From assembly GCF_002209555.1 (NCBI RefSeq), contig NZ_NJIF01000006.1, positions 217,017 to 281,016 on the forward strand: 64,000 nt of DNA, read 5' to 3'. Every line of letters begins with the position of its first letter. The first letter of the stretch is position 1. The notes under the pieces were generated by a model. That model had not been told where the DNA came from and made no database searches. It was given only the letters and a program-made list of their open reading frames with translations. This document shows positions 1-7,831 of the stretch, one piece after another. A program made the position numbers and the translations under genes. The stretch is from Achromobacter insolitus (lineage in GTDB: Bacteria; Pseudomonadota; Gammaproteobacteria; Burkholderiales; Burkholderiaceae_B).

Positions 1-569
1 CATTATGGGGCTGGCTGTTCGGCATACACCGGCAGCTTCAATCGCTAAGCTCCCGACAGGTAGGGGTTGCTGGCATTTACGCGGACGTCGGCGGCGCTGG
101 GACCGGAAAGGTTTGTCCTGGCTTGCCAAGCGAAGGATTTGCGGCGCCCCGAGCACTCGTCGGCCTCGACTTCTGCAACGACCATTTAATCAACATGAGC
201 TGATCAGCAAAACCACGCATTTACAAGCTCAACGCTAGGAAGCTCAACGCATTGCTGGAGGCAATTAAATTCCGCGAAGCCCCCTTGAAGCAGAGCCGCT
301 TGCCAGCGAACATTGGACGAACGCACCCGCGCTTGATTTCGATATCTGACGAAGGACGCGCGCTAAAGCTACTCTTAATTCACCATCGAGCGCCTTCTCT
401 AGCGACAGAGGGCTACGGTCATTCGCGAACATTTACCCCCGAAGCATGTGGTCGTGGACAAGACGCCACAGTTGAGTACGTGACTGGCGTCTGTACAAGT
501 TCCAGACCTTTTAATTATCGGAGACCGTCCGGGTATGATCCGCAATCCGTACCTTTCCGGCCCCCCTGT
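1..569. other. Left edge, no gene recognised
   Basis: Short open frames exist here, but none has protein-like composition, a recognisable motif or a convincing ribosome binding site. The frame of the GIY-YIG gene stays open upstream to about 252, but that extension reads as low-quality sequence (many Arg, Pro and Ser, no pattern), so I treat it as non-coding. An 11-base direct repeat (aagctcaacgc) occurs twice near 226-250. No integrase, transposase or attachment site was identified. Confidence 0.4.
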
Positions 570-1082
570 ATGCCCATCGACAACTGTACACATACCTTCG
601 ACGAACTGGCGACGACAGTTCTTCCGGCCCACTTGGACCGGTTGAATGCAGCGCTCGAAACACCGCTACCGGCCAACATGTTCGTGGGGTTCAAGAGCGC
701 TCGACGTGAGTTGCTCACCAGGCTCGGACACTCCACCGACTTTCCCGGTTGTTACGTCTTCATCGACGGGGACCGCCCGGTTTACGTCGGAATATCCCGC
801 GGAGTTGTCAAACGGCTGGTGCAGCACCTGAATTTCGAATCGCACTTCACCGCCAGCCTGGCCTACAAGATGGCTCGCGAGAACTACCCACACGAAATGA
901 AACGCGACCAAGCCATGATGGACGAACAGTTTCGCAAGATCTTTCTCACCGCTCAGGGCCGCCTGCGGGACATGTGGGTCGCGTACGTCCCGATCGACAA
1001 CGACCTCGAGTTGTATCTATTTGAGGTGTTAGCGTCCATGCACTTCGATACCGACACTTGGAATACCTTCCGCACACACTGA
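570..1082 (+). CDS. GIY-YIG nuclease fold protein
   Basis: A protein of 170 residues if it starts at the ATG at 570. Residues 58-85 carry the GIY-YIG signature in variant form: GCY at 60-62, then YVG at 72-74, followed by an arginine at 82 in KRLVQH. This matches the first strands and helix of the family, where Arg and a downstream Glu are catalytic; Glu152 in the C-terminal helix is a candidate. GIY-YIG domains occur in UvrC, homing endonucleases, restriction enzymes and many small uncharacterised proteins. No DNA-binding domain is evident. The start is uncertain because no good ribosome binding site precedes 570. The neighbours (a HEPN protein and an extra tRNA synthetase) suggest an accessory or defence-related setting, but the substrate is unknown. 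Confidence 0.6.
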   Translation: MPIDNCTHTFDELATTVLPAHLDRLNAALETPLPANMFVGFKSARRELLTRLGHSTDFPGCYVFIDGDRPVYVGISRGVVKRLVQHLNFESHFTASLAYKMARENYPHEMKRDQAMMDEQFRKIFLTAQGRLRDMWVAYVPIDNDLELYLFEVLASMHFDTDTWNTFRTH

Positions 1083-1249
1083 CCACTCTAGCCCGCGCCC
1101 GATATATACGCACTGTCGCCAGTGAGAGGCATCTTCCGTCAATACATAGCCCAAAAACGCGTAACTCAAGCGCTTTGGGTTACATTTAAAACCCGCGTTA
1201 GGCGGGGCTTTCGGCGCACCGATGCGCGCACAGATAATTTTGGAATGCC

Positions 1250-1972
1250 ATGGACGTGGCTTGGTTTCTTAATCGTCGTTTGGACTTTATCCGACAGCTT
1301 TACTCGCGGTCGTCGGCACCCTTCGCCGATATCCGCGCGAAGATTGAAAATGAAGAAGCGCCCTATGTGTCACCATGCTCTGAGGACGATGAACCTCCGT
1401 TCATGCTCGAATGGCAGGAAGCTGTCGACTCGATCGACGTCTTGGGCCACGCATGCTTGTGTATGGTCGTGTCGTCGTTGCAGGCTTACCTGCACACGTG
1501 CGTCTCGCGCTACTGCAAGAAGCTTTGTGATAAGGACCGAAAACGGGTATTCCGGAATGGCTGGGTAAAGGGATACGATCACATCTTTACCGAAGCGTTC
1601 GGCATTCCGTTCGCCGATGGACCCGTGTCCATCGCTGTCCTCGAAGACATCGTACTGACGCGCAATAGCATCCAGCACGGCCTTGAGATAACCAATAATC
1701 GGCCCAAGCACGCCCAGAAGACCCGCGGCGTCACTCGATCAGTGTTCATAAATGCTCGCGAGGTGGAGCTGCTCGAACGCCTGGATCCAGACGCAAAGAC
1801 GTGGTTGGCGCCCCCCAGTGTGCATGTCAGTCAGACCTCGCTGGAAGATACCGTAAACACCGTGGAGATCTTCGTAGCCTGGCTTGATGCGGCCATTATC
1901 GAGAGGCTGTCCCAACTCGCACCAGGATCCGAGGATCTTGCGCCAATATGCGCGGCAAGTGGCAGAACATGA
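1250..1972 (+). CDS. HEPN-domain protein, putative RNase
   Basis: A protein of 240 residues. The segment around 131-145 contains R138-N-S-I-Q-H143, a perfect RX4H motif at the end of a helix (preceded by LEDIVL), which is the catalytic signature of HEPN ribonucleases. Two long helical stretches, about 55-95 and 120-150, fit the HEPN four-helix bundle, and the length suits the RiboL-PSP/MAE_28990-type HEPN families. Members act in toxin-antitoxin, abortive infection and RNA-processing systems. No MNT nucleotidyltransferase antitoxin gene lies next to it; the neighbours are an unknown membrane-anchored protein downstream and a GIY-YIG protein upstream. Assignment rests on the motif and helix layout only, so the family is likely and the role is inferred. 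Confidence 0.55.
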   Translation: MDVAWFLNRRLDFIRQLYSRSSAPFADIRAKIENEEAPYVSPCSEDDEPPFMLEWQEAVDSIDVLGHACLCMVVSSLQAYLHTCVSRYCKKLCDKDRKRVFRNGWVKGYDHIFTEAFGIPFADGPVSIAVLEDIVLTRNSIQHGLEITNNRPKHAQKTRGVTRSVFINAREVELLERLDPDAKTWLAPPSVHVSQTSLEDTVNTVEIFVAWLDAAIIERLSQLAPGSEDLAPICAASGRT

Positions 1973-2054
1973 AAATGGGATGAAATCGCTCGCTGGGACG
2001 GACTAAAGTCCGGCCCTTAACTAAACCTTAGCTCGCCTCAGAAAAGGGATTTCG

Positions 2055-2702
2055 GTGACCCGACCAATCGCAGAACAACCACTCCTTAAAGCAAAGATCC
2101 TCGTTATTCTGCTCAAGCTGGCGGATGAGAAACGCGATGTTGACCTTAAGCAACCCGCTGCCGCGCAGCTTTGGGATCTAGATCGCCATGTCAATGACTA
2201 TCTCTTCGAATTGAACGATGCCGACGCCATTGATTACGAGGAGATAGGAGAAGACGGCTTCGCACCGATTGTCATCTGCTCCGTCAGCCAGAAAACACTT
2301 GAACATCTTACTGGCTGCCTGGCCGCACTTACAGGCGACATAAACCTGCTTCATGAGAGAGTTCAATCTCTCCTCCGACATGATCCAAATAAGCTAAGGG
2401 AAGACCTTACTCAGTCGGAGCGGCACATAGCCGAAGCAAGGGATAAATTACAGAAGAATCCAATCCTCGCTCCGCTGAAGAAGCCGCTCGACGACATCAG
2501 CCACCACTTTGAGAGCATTCGTAAAGTCGCCGAAAACTACGACGACATCTACCGAAATATTCTTAAGCCAGTGCAGGATGAGGGGCGGAGTGGGGTCCGA
2601 GCTACCGTTCGCTGGGCAATCATTGGCATTGCCGCATCATGGTTTCTCACAAACTACAAAGACATTTTGGCGCTTATACAGGCCGTGCAAGGTACGGGCT
2701 AA
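2055..2702 (+). CDS. Unknown protein, C-terminal membrane anchor
   Basis: A protein of 215 residues starting at GTG, with a purine-rich ribosome binding site (aaaaggga) just upstream. Residues 1-80 could form a small winged-helix-like fold (LLKAKILVILLKLAD followed by acidic helices and a short hairpin), but this is weak. Residues 85-175 are charged and helical (HERVQSLL, SERHIAEARDKL, FESIRKVAENYDD), suggesting a coiled coil. Residues 187-206 form one hydrophobic segment ending near the C terminus, so it is probably a tail-anchored inner membrane protein. No family is recognised. It sits 82 bases after the HEPN gene on the same strand and could be its partner. Confidence 0.5.
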   Translation: MTRPIAEQPLLKAKILVILLKLADEKRDVDLKQPAAAQLWDLDRHVNDYLFELNDADAIDYEEIGEDGFAPIVICSVSQKTLEHLTGCLAALTGDINLLHERVQSLLRHDPNKLREDLTQSERHIAEARDKLQKNPILAPLKKPLDDISHHFESIRKVAENYDDIYRNILKPVQDEGRSGVRATVRWAIIGIAASWFLTNYKDILALIQAVQGTG

Positions 2703-3102
2703 CCGTTCCATCAAGATGTCGTACCCCAGCAAGCTAGGGCCCAGCTTTTGTCAAACGTCTGACCGCTTCTGAGCATTTATTGCCTTTGGGGATCGGCGGC
2801 TTCGGGTCGGAAGCTGTCTGTCATCGACCGCCGCTTTCGACCACGAACGGTCACTCGGAAGGCATCGCGGAGAACAGTCATTCGCCAGTATTGACCTGCA
2901 CAGCCCAAAGCCGATAGGATTGTTCGCATGGCTAGTCGCTCCAAATCCCTCCCTTCGCAGGTCCGTGCATGTTGTCAGAACGTGCCAAGGGGAGACTGCG
3001 TCTAGCACTTAGCTACACGTTGAATCAATCGCCTCTGGCCGCCCGTTGCAAAACCGGCGGCTTTTTTGTTTTCGTCTGCGCCTTTCGATACGGAGAAAGT
3101 TG
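2703..3102. other. Intergenic region upstream of cysS
   Basis: No coding frame or RNA gene was recognised. I looked for the TpsiC arm of a tRNA and did not find one. The only clear element is the hairpin with a T run at 3038-3067. A purine-rich ribosome binding site (ggagaaag) precedes the cysS start. Confidence 0.4.
3038..3067 (+). terminator. Rho-independent terminator or leader attenuator
   Basis: A perfect 6-bp GCCGCC/GGCGGC stem with a 12-base loop is followed directly by six T. It lies 35 bases before the cysS start codon and more than 330 bases after the preceding gene, so it could end a transcript from upstream or act as a leader attenuator for cysS. Confidence 0.6.
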
Positions 3103-4506
3103 ATGTCACTTGCGTTGTATGACACCTGGTCGCGTCACGTGCGTTCGTTCACGCCAATCCACGCTGGCCATGTCGGCATGTATTGCTGCGGACCCACCGT
3201 CTACGACCATGCGCATATTGGCAATCTAAGAACGTATGTGTTTGAAGACATTCTCCGCCGGGTACTCATTCGCAACGGCTACGAGGTCCGTCACGTCGTT
3301 AATATCACCGACGTCGGTCATCTGACTTCGGATGCCGACGAAGGCGAAGACAAGATGGAGAAAGGTAGCAGGCGGACCGGGGAGTCCGCATATGCTATTG
3401 CTCAGCGCTACACCGAGGCCTTCGTCGCGGATTGGCATGCCCTCAACTTGCTTGAGCCGACGGTATGGTGCCGCGCGACCGATCACATCGCCGAACAGAT
3501 CGCGTTTATCGGCGAGTTGGAGCGGTTCGGCTACGTGTATAGGACCAACGACGGCCTCTATTTCGACACAAGCAAGCAGGATGACTACGGCTTTCTGGCC
3601 CGACTCGACCGTGCCGGCCTGCAGGCGGGCAAGCGTGTAGCACTCGGCGCAAAGCAGAACATCACAGATTTTGCGCTATGGAAGTTCAGTCCGGAGGGCG
3701 TGGCGCGGCAGATGGAATGGGATAGCCCGTGGGGGCGTGGATTTCCGGGCTGGCATATTGAGTGCTCGGCCATGTCGGCGAAACACCTTGGCATCTGGTT
3801 CGACATCCACTGCGGCGGAGAAGACCACATCGCCGTGCATCACAGCAACGAGATTGCGCAAACACAAGCGGCCCACGGCACTCGTCTAGCGAACTTCTGG
3901 ATACACGGACATTTTCTAACACTCAATGCCGATAGCAAGATGTCGAAGTCGACTGGGGATTTTGTTCGCTTGCAGACCTTGCGCAGTCGGAACATCGATC
4001 CGCTTGCCTACCGTTACCTGTGCATGACAGCTCATTACCGGAGCAAGCTGCAATTCAGTTGGGTGTCTCTTGGTGCAGCGCAGACCGCGTTAAACCGGCT
4101 GCGGCATCTCTATTCCGGTTGGTCGGACGGTGGCGGAATCGATCCGGATTTCGCCGCTCGCTTCAACGCCGAATTGAATGACGACCTGAATCTGCCGAGG
4201 GCATTGGCCGTGCTATGGGAGCTCGTCAAAAGCGAGCTCCCGCCAGCGACCTTGAAAGCGACTGTAGACAGCTTTGATTTTGTACTGGGCCTCGGGTTGC
4301 GCGATTGGAATCCAGTTGCGTCTGAAATTCCGGAAAGTATCCGGGTGCTGCTCGGTGAACGCGCTCAAGCCCGAGAGGCAAAGAACTGGGCAAAAGCCGA
4401 TGAGATACGGAAGATGTTAAACACCCGAGGCTGGAGAGTCGAGGATGGCAACGACGGGCAACGCCTGACTGAAATCGCGACACCTCCCAAAGAAATCGGA
4501 AGCTAG
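3103..4506 (+). CDS. cysS: Cysteinyl-tRNA synthetase, divergent type
   Basis: Class I synthetase of 467 residues that charges tRNA-Cys. Visible are the HIGH-type motif (HIGN at 38-41), KMSKS at 279-283, and the zinc ligands expected from the E. coli enzyme: Cys29, Cys221, His246 and Glu250. The zinc-site segment reads DIHCGGEDHIAVHH rather than the DIHGGGxDLxFPHHENE pattern usual in proteobacteria. This points to a different branch of the family and probably to horizontal transfer. The start at 3103 was chosen because of a ribosome binding site (ggagaaag) and the standard N terminus (SLALYDTWSR). Every bacterium needs one cysS, and a housekeeping copy may lie elsewhere; whether this is an extra copy cannot be seen from the window. 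Confidence 0.9.
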   Translation: MSLALYDTWSRHVRSFTPIHAGHVGMYCCGPTVYDHAHIGNLRTYVFEDILRRVLIRNGYEVRHVVNITDVGHLTSDADEGEDKMEKGSRRTGESAYAIAQRYTEAFVADWHALNLLEPTVWCRATDHIAEQIAFIGELERFGYVYRTNDGLYFDTSKQDDYGFLARLDRAGLQAGKRVALGAKQNITDFALWKFSPEGVARQMEWDSPWGRGFPGWHIECSAMSAKHLGIWFDIHCGGEDHIAVHHSNEIAQTQAAHGTRLANFWIHGHFLTLNADSKMSKSTGDFVRLQTLRSRNIDPLAYRYLCMTAHYRSKLQFSWVSLGAAQTALNRLRHLYSGWSDGGGIDPDFAARFNAELNDDLNLPRALAVLWELVKSELPPATLKATVDSFDFVLGLGLRDWNPVASEIPESIRVLLGERAQAREAKNWAKADEIRKMLNTRGWRVEDGNDGQRLTEIATPPKEIGS

Positions 4507-4620
4507 TGAAACAGCATGGGCGCTCGGAACTGAAGCAAGGGTCGTGACGCATTCTTCCCGCGCCGTCGCCGCCGGGCACGTTCGAGTCGGTCGCTCGCGG
4601 CCGGGGATGGTGGTCCCAAC

Positions 4621-5676
4621 CTAGGCGCTTGCCGGCCCGGGTACGCGCATGCGGCGCAATTCAACCACCTGCGCCGCGCCGACGGCGCGCGCGCGCAACT
4701 GGCCACAACCACCGTCCACATCCTGCCCTGCGCTGTTCCTCACCTTGGTCAGCACGCCACGGCTCTGCAAATAGCCGACGATCTCGCGGATTCTCTCGGA
4801 GTCGGGGCGCTGGTAGTCATCTCCTTCAAGACTATTGAAGGGGATGACATTGAGCACGCCATACTTGCCCTTGAGCAGACGCACGACTGCATCGAGTTCG
4901 TCATCGCCGTCGTTGATGCCCTTGAGCAGCGTCCATTGATACTGGATCGGATAGTCGGTGTCGCGAGCGTACTTCTCGCCGAGTTCAATGAGTTCTTCCG
5001 GCCGGATTTTCGGCGCGCGCGGCAGCAGGTGTTCGCGCAGCGCGGCTTTGGTCGTGTGCAGCGACAGCGCCAGTGCGGGCTTGACGCGTTGTCGCGGCAG
5101 GGCTTCGAACACGCGCATGTCACCCACGGTCGAGAAAACGAGATTCTTGTGGCCGATATTGCCTTCGGTGCCGAGCAGGTCGATGGCCTCGAGCACGTTG
5201 TCGAGGTTGTGCGCCGGTTCGCCCATGCCCATGAAGACGACTTTCTTGACCGCGCGCAGCCGCCGCGCCAGCACCACCTGGGCAAGGATCTCCATGCTCG
5301 TGACCTGGCGGATCAGGCCGCTCTTGCCGGTCATGCAGAAGCGGCAGCCGACCGCGCAACCGACCTGGGTGGAGACACAGAGTCCGTCGCGCGGCAACAG
5401 CACGCTTTCCACCATCTGCCCGTCGGCCAGTTCGACCAGCAGGCGCGAGCCGTCGTTGCCCGCGTGTTCTGACCGGACGCGCGCCAGGCCGTCCAGTTCC
5501 GCCGTCAGGGCGGGCACGGCTTCGCGCAGCGCCAGGGGCAGAAAGTTCTCGGAGCTCCGCCGTCGCGTGCCGGCGTCGAGGGCTTGCCCTTTCAGCCAGA
5601 CGCGCACGATGCGGCCACGATGGACAGGCAGGGCGCCGAGAGCGGCAAGGCGTTGGTCGAAGTCGGAGTAGCGCAT
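4621..5676 (-). CDS. RlmN/Cfr-family radical SAM RNA methyltransferase
   Basis: A protein of 351 residues. The radical SAM cluster motif CX3CX2C is at Cys107, Cys111 and Cys114. Cys100 lies seven residues before it, as Cys118 does before Cys125 in E. coli RlmN, and Cys324 in RNSAGQDVDGGCGQ matches the second methylation-cycle cysteine near the C terminus. The SAM-binding GMGEP motif is also present. RlmN makes 2-methyladenosine at 23S rRNA A2503 and in some tRNAs; Cfr methylates C8 of the same base. In related genomes the housekeeping rlmN sits beside ndk and pilF/hisS, so this isolated gene is probably a paralogue. Its exact target is therefore left open. Confidence 0.85.
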   Translation of the reverse strand: MRYSDFDQRLAALGALPVHRGRIVRVWLKGQALDAGTRRRSSENFLPLALREAVPALTAELDGLARVRSEHAGNDGSRLLVELADGQMVESVLLPRDGLCVSTQVGCAVGCRFCMTGKSGLIRQVTSMEILAQVVLARRLRAVKKVVFMGMGEPAHNLDNVLEAIDLLGTEGNIGHKNLVFSTVGDMRVFEALPRQRVKPALALSLHTTKAALREHLLPRAPKIRPEELIELGEKYARDTDYPIQYQWTLLKGINDGDDELDAVVRLLKGKYGVLNVIPFNSLEGDDYQRPDSERIREIVGYLQSRGVLTKVRNSAGQDVDGGCGQLRARAVGAAQVVELRRMRVPGPASA

Positions 5677-5712
5677 GGGGCGCGAATTTTACTCTGCGCC
5701 AGCAAGGGGCTC

Positions 5713-6321
5713 TCAGTCCCGCCGGCCAAACAGCATGGTTAATCCAAACAACGCCCCCAGCCCGCCGACGACGGCGAGCGACAGGGATGTCTCGCGCAAG
5801 CCAAGCGCCATGATCGCCGAGCCCGTCCCCAGAATGGTAATCAGCAAGCCCACCAGACGTCCGCCCGTGGAGCCATAGAAATGCTTGCGGCGCGCCGCCA
5901 GCGTACCGGCCGGCTGGCGTTTTTGCCACGCCGCTAACGCGTGCTCGAACTCGCGCAACAGACGTTCGCGCCTGGGCAGATCGACCGCGCTGACGAGTAA
6001 AGTCGGCAGTCCGGGACGGACCAGCTTGAGATAATCGTCCGTGCCCCAACTGGACAACTGGGCGTAAAGGACCGGAGCGCGGCGCGAAAACTCCAGCCCC
6101 TCGGGCGTCACCTTCACGACATTGCGCGTTGGAAAGCCTCTGAACGCCACCAGGGGCGGCAAAAGCAACCCCAGCACCGCCAGCACGGCCGCCAGGCCGA
6201 TCGGCCCGCGGTTGAACACCACCAGCATGAAACCGCCCGCAGCCAGGGCGAACGCCAACGGCACCGATAACTGGTGCCATCGGGTATAGACCGACGCCTG
6301 GATCCCTTCGTTGCTAACCAT
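5713..6321 (-). CDS. Predicted inner membrane protein, PH-like core
   Basis: A protein of 202 residues from the ATG at 6321. There are two hydrophobic segments near the N terminus (about residues 17-35 and 40-60) and two near the C terminus (about 153-172 and 178-195). A soluble middle part (VKVTPEGLEFSRR, SSWGTDDYLKLVRPGLPTLLVSA) resembles membrane proteins with a bacterial PH-like core. No catalytic motif was seen and no family is firmly recognised. It follows the RlmN-like gene's 5' side by about 36 bases on the same strand, so the two could be co-transcribed. A TTG start at 6369 is possible but less likely. Confidence 0.6.
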   Translation of the reverse strand: MVSNEGIQASVYTRWHQLSVPLAFALAAGGFMLVVFNRGPIGLAAVLAVLGLLLPPLVAFRGFPTRNVVKVTPEGLEFSRRAPVLYAQLSSWGTDDYLKLVRPGLPTLLVSAVDLPRRERLLREFEHALAAWQKRQPAGTLAARRKHFYGSTGGRLVGLLITILGTGSAIMALGLRETSLSLAVVGGLGALFGLTMLFGRRD

Positions 6322-6470
6322 GCTTGAGCCAATTGCGCATCGACTTCCTCGGGAATGGGTGCCGAGCAAGCGGCAACAAGCGCAATCATACCGAGAGCAT
6401 CGGGCTGACGTCTGCGGTCTTGCACGCCACGGAGCAGGCGCAGTCCGCAGGTGTAACGCCGCTGGGGCTC

Positions 6471-7016
6471 CTAAAGGGCGCGCAGCACATCAATGAATGC
6501 GCGGCTGAAGGCAGGAATATCGTCGGGCTTGCGGCTGGAGATGAGCATACCGTCCACGACGACCTCCTCGTCCACCCACCGCGCCCCGGCGTTGCGCAGA
6601 TCATCCTGCAACGACGGCCAGCTGGTGAGTGTGCGGCCTTCTATCACGCCGGACGAAATCAACAGCCAGGCGCCGTGGCAGATCACGGCCACGGGCTTGC
6701 CGGCGTCGAACATTGCCCGTACCAATTCCTGGGCCTTGGGATGCATGCGGATTTCGTCGGCGTTAACCACACCACCGGGGAGCAATAGCGCGTCGAAAGC
6801 CCCGGGTTCGGTAGCCGCCTGCAAAAATGTCAGATCCACGGGAAAGCGGTCGCCGGGCTTGTCGTGATGCATGCCCAGAATGGGGTCGGTACGCGCTGAC
6901 ACCAAGACGGTGCGAATCCCCTCGGTTTGCAAACTATGGCGTGGGCCGGTCAATTCCACTTGCTCGAAGCCATCGACGGCAAGTATCGCTACGGTGAGAT
7001 CGTTCAGTATTGCCAT
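6471..7016 (-). CDS. DJ-1/PfpI family protein
   Basis: A protein of 181 residues of the class I glutamine amidotransferase-like superfamily. The nucleophile elbow is VICHGAWLL with Cys113-His114, and LLLPGGVVNADEIR (about 77-90) is the typical PfpI segment before it. Members include intracellular protease PfpI, YhbO/YajL and general stress protein 18; activities reported are protease, chaperone and protein or nucleotide deglycase functions, so the exact role is uncertain. The start at 7016 gives the standard N terminus with a first beta strand TVAILAVDGFEQVEL. It is monocistronic as far as can be seen. Confidence 0.85.
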   Translation of the reverse strand: MAILNDLTVAILAVDGFEQVELTGPRHSLQTEGIRTVLVSARTDPILGMHHDKPGDRFPVDLTFLQAATEPGAFDALLLPGGVVNADEIRMHPKAQELVRAMFDAGKPVAVICHGAWLLISSGVIEGRTLTSWPSLQDDLRNAGARWVDEEVVVDGMLISSRKPDDIPAFSRAFIDVLRAL

Positions 7017-7162
7017 GTTGGCTCCCGGTGAGTGGGCCCAGGAAAGACGGCAGCGGGCGGGCCGGGTCGCGCTGCCGTAGTGACTGCCATGCCTTGGCAT
7101 GCCGACTCCATTCAGCAAATACCGTGCCGCCGCTGCGCCGCAATTCTTGTGCCGCCTGCATG

Positions 7163-7831
7163 CTAGGGCGGCGACGCCCAGCCCTCGCGCAAGGCGCTGG
7201 CAAATCCGCCCTCCACCCGCGAGTAAGGACGCGCGCTGGTGGTCACTCGCGGCAGGCAGGACCACGCGATGCGCGCCCCGTCTTGCTCGAGCCTGTCGAC
7301 CAGAGCCTGGTCTTCGCTGCACGCAAGCGCCGCAAAGCCGCCGATGCGCCGATACGCATCAGCCTCGATTCCCAGGTTCGCGCCATGCACATGGCGATGG
7401 CCGTCGCGATCCTGATAGCGCTGCGCGAACCGCTTGCGGGCTGACGAGGCGTGCGCGCCATGCGCGCCCCATCCCGACACTCCCACCGTGCCGCACACCA
7501 CCTCGGCCCCCAAGGACAGCTGCGCCACCAGCCAGCCGGCGGACACGCGGGTGTCGGCGTCGGTGAACGCCAGCCAGCGAGCGCCCGCATTCAGCAAATG
7601 CTGCGCGCCCGCCGCCCGAGCGGCGCCCACATTGCGTGCCCGGATGCTGAGGCAGTGCACGGGCCAGGCGGCCGACAACGCGGCCGTTCGATCCGCGCAA
7701 TGATCCAGCACCACCACAATGCGCACCGCTTCCGCATGCAGACGGGGATGCCTGGCCGCGCGCGTGGCGGCGCGCAGGCAGGCGGCGATGCAGTCTTCTT
7801 CGTCATGCGCCGGGATGCAAATTCCGATCAT
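7163..7831 (-). CDS. Family 2 (GT-A) glycosyltransferase
   Basis: A protein of 222 residues with a GT-A fold pattern: an N-terminal IGICIPAHDEEDCI strand, a DXD-like DADT metal-binding motif at about 93-96, and SEDQ near 171, the usual acidic acceptor-side motif. It transfers a sugar from a nucleotide donor; donor and acceptor are unknown. No membrane segment is evident. Its start lies inside the end of the upstream methyltransferase gene (29-base overlap), so translation is coupled. It is the last gene of a three-gene cluster with the acyl-CoA dehydrogenase-like gene. Confidence 0.85.
   Translation of the reverse strand: MIGICIPAHDEEDCIAACLRAATRAARHPRLHAEAVRIVVVLDHCADRTAALSAAWPVHCLSIRARNVGAARAAGAQHLLNAGARWLAFTDADTRVSAGWLVAQLSLGAEVVCGTVGVSGWGAHGAHASSARKRFAQRYQDRDGHRHVHGANLGIEADAYRRIGGFAALACSEDQALVDRLEQDGARIAWSCLPRVTTSARPYSRVEGGFASALREGWASPP

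Noticed and set aside
252..569. N-terminal extension of the GIY-YIG frame
   Set aside because: The sequence is open but has no protein-like pattern and no ribosome binding site; the recognisable domain begins well after 570.
1188..1211. Short CCCGC/GCGGG hairpin between the first two genes
   Set aside because: The stem is only five base pairs and lacks a clear T run on either strand.
2900..3060. Possible tRNA gene or island attachment site before cysS
   Set aside because: No TpsiC arm or acceptor stem could be folded, and no repeat of the segment was found at the left edge.
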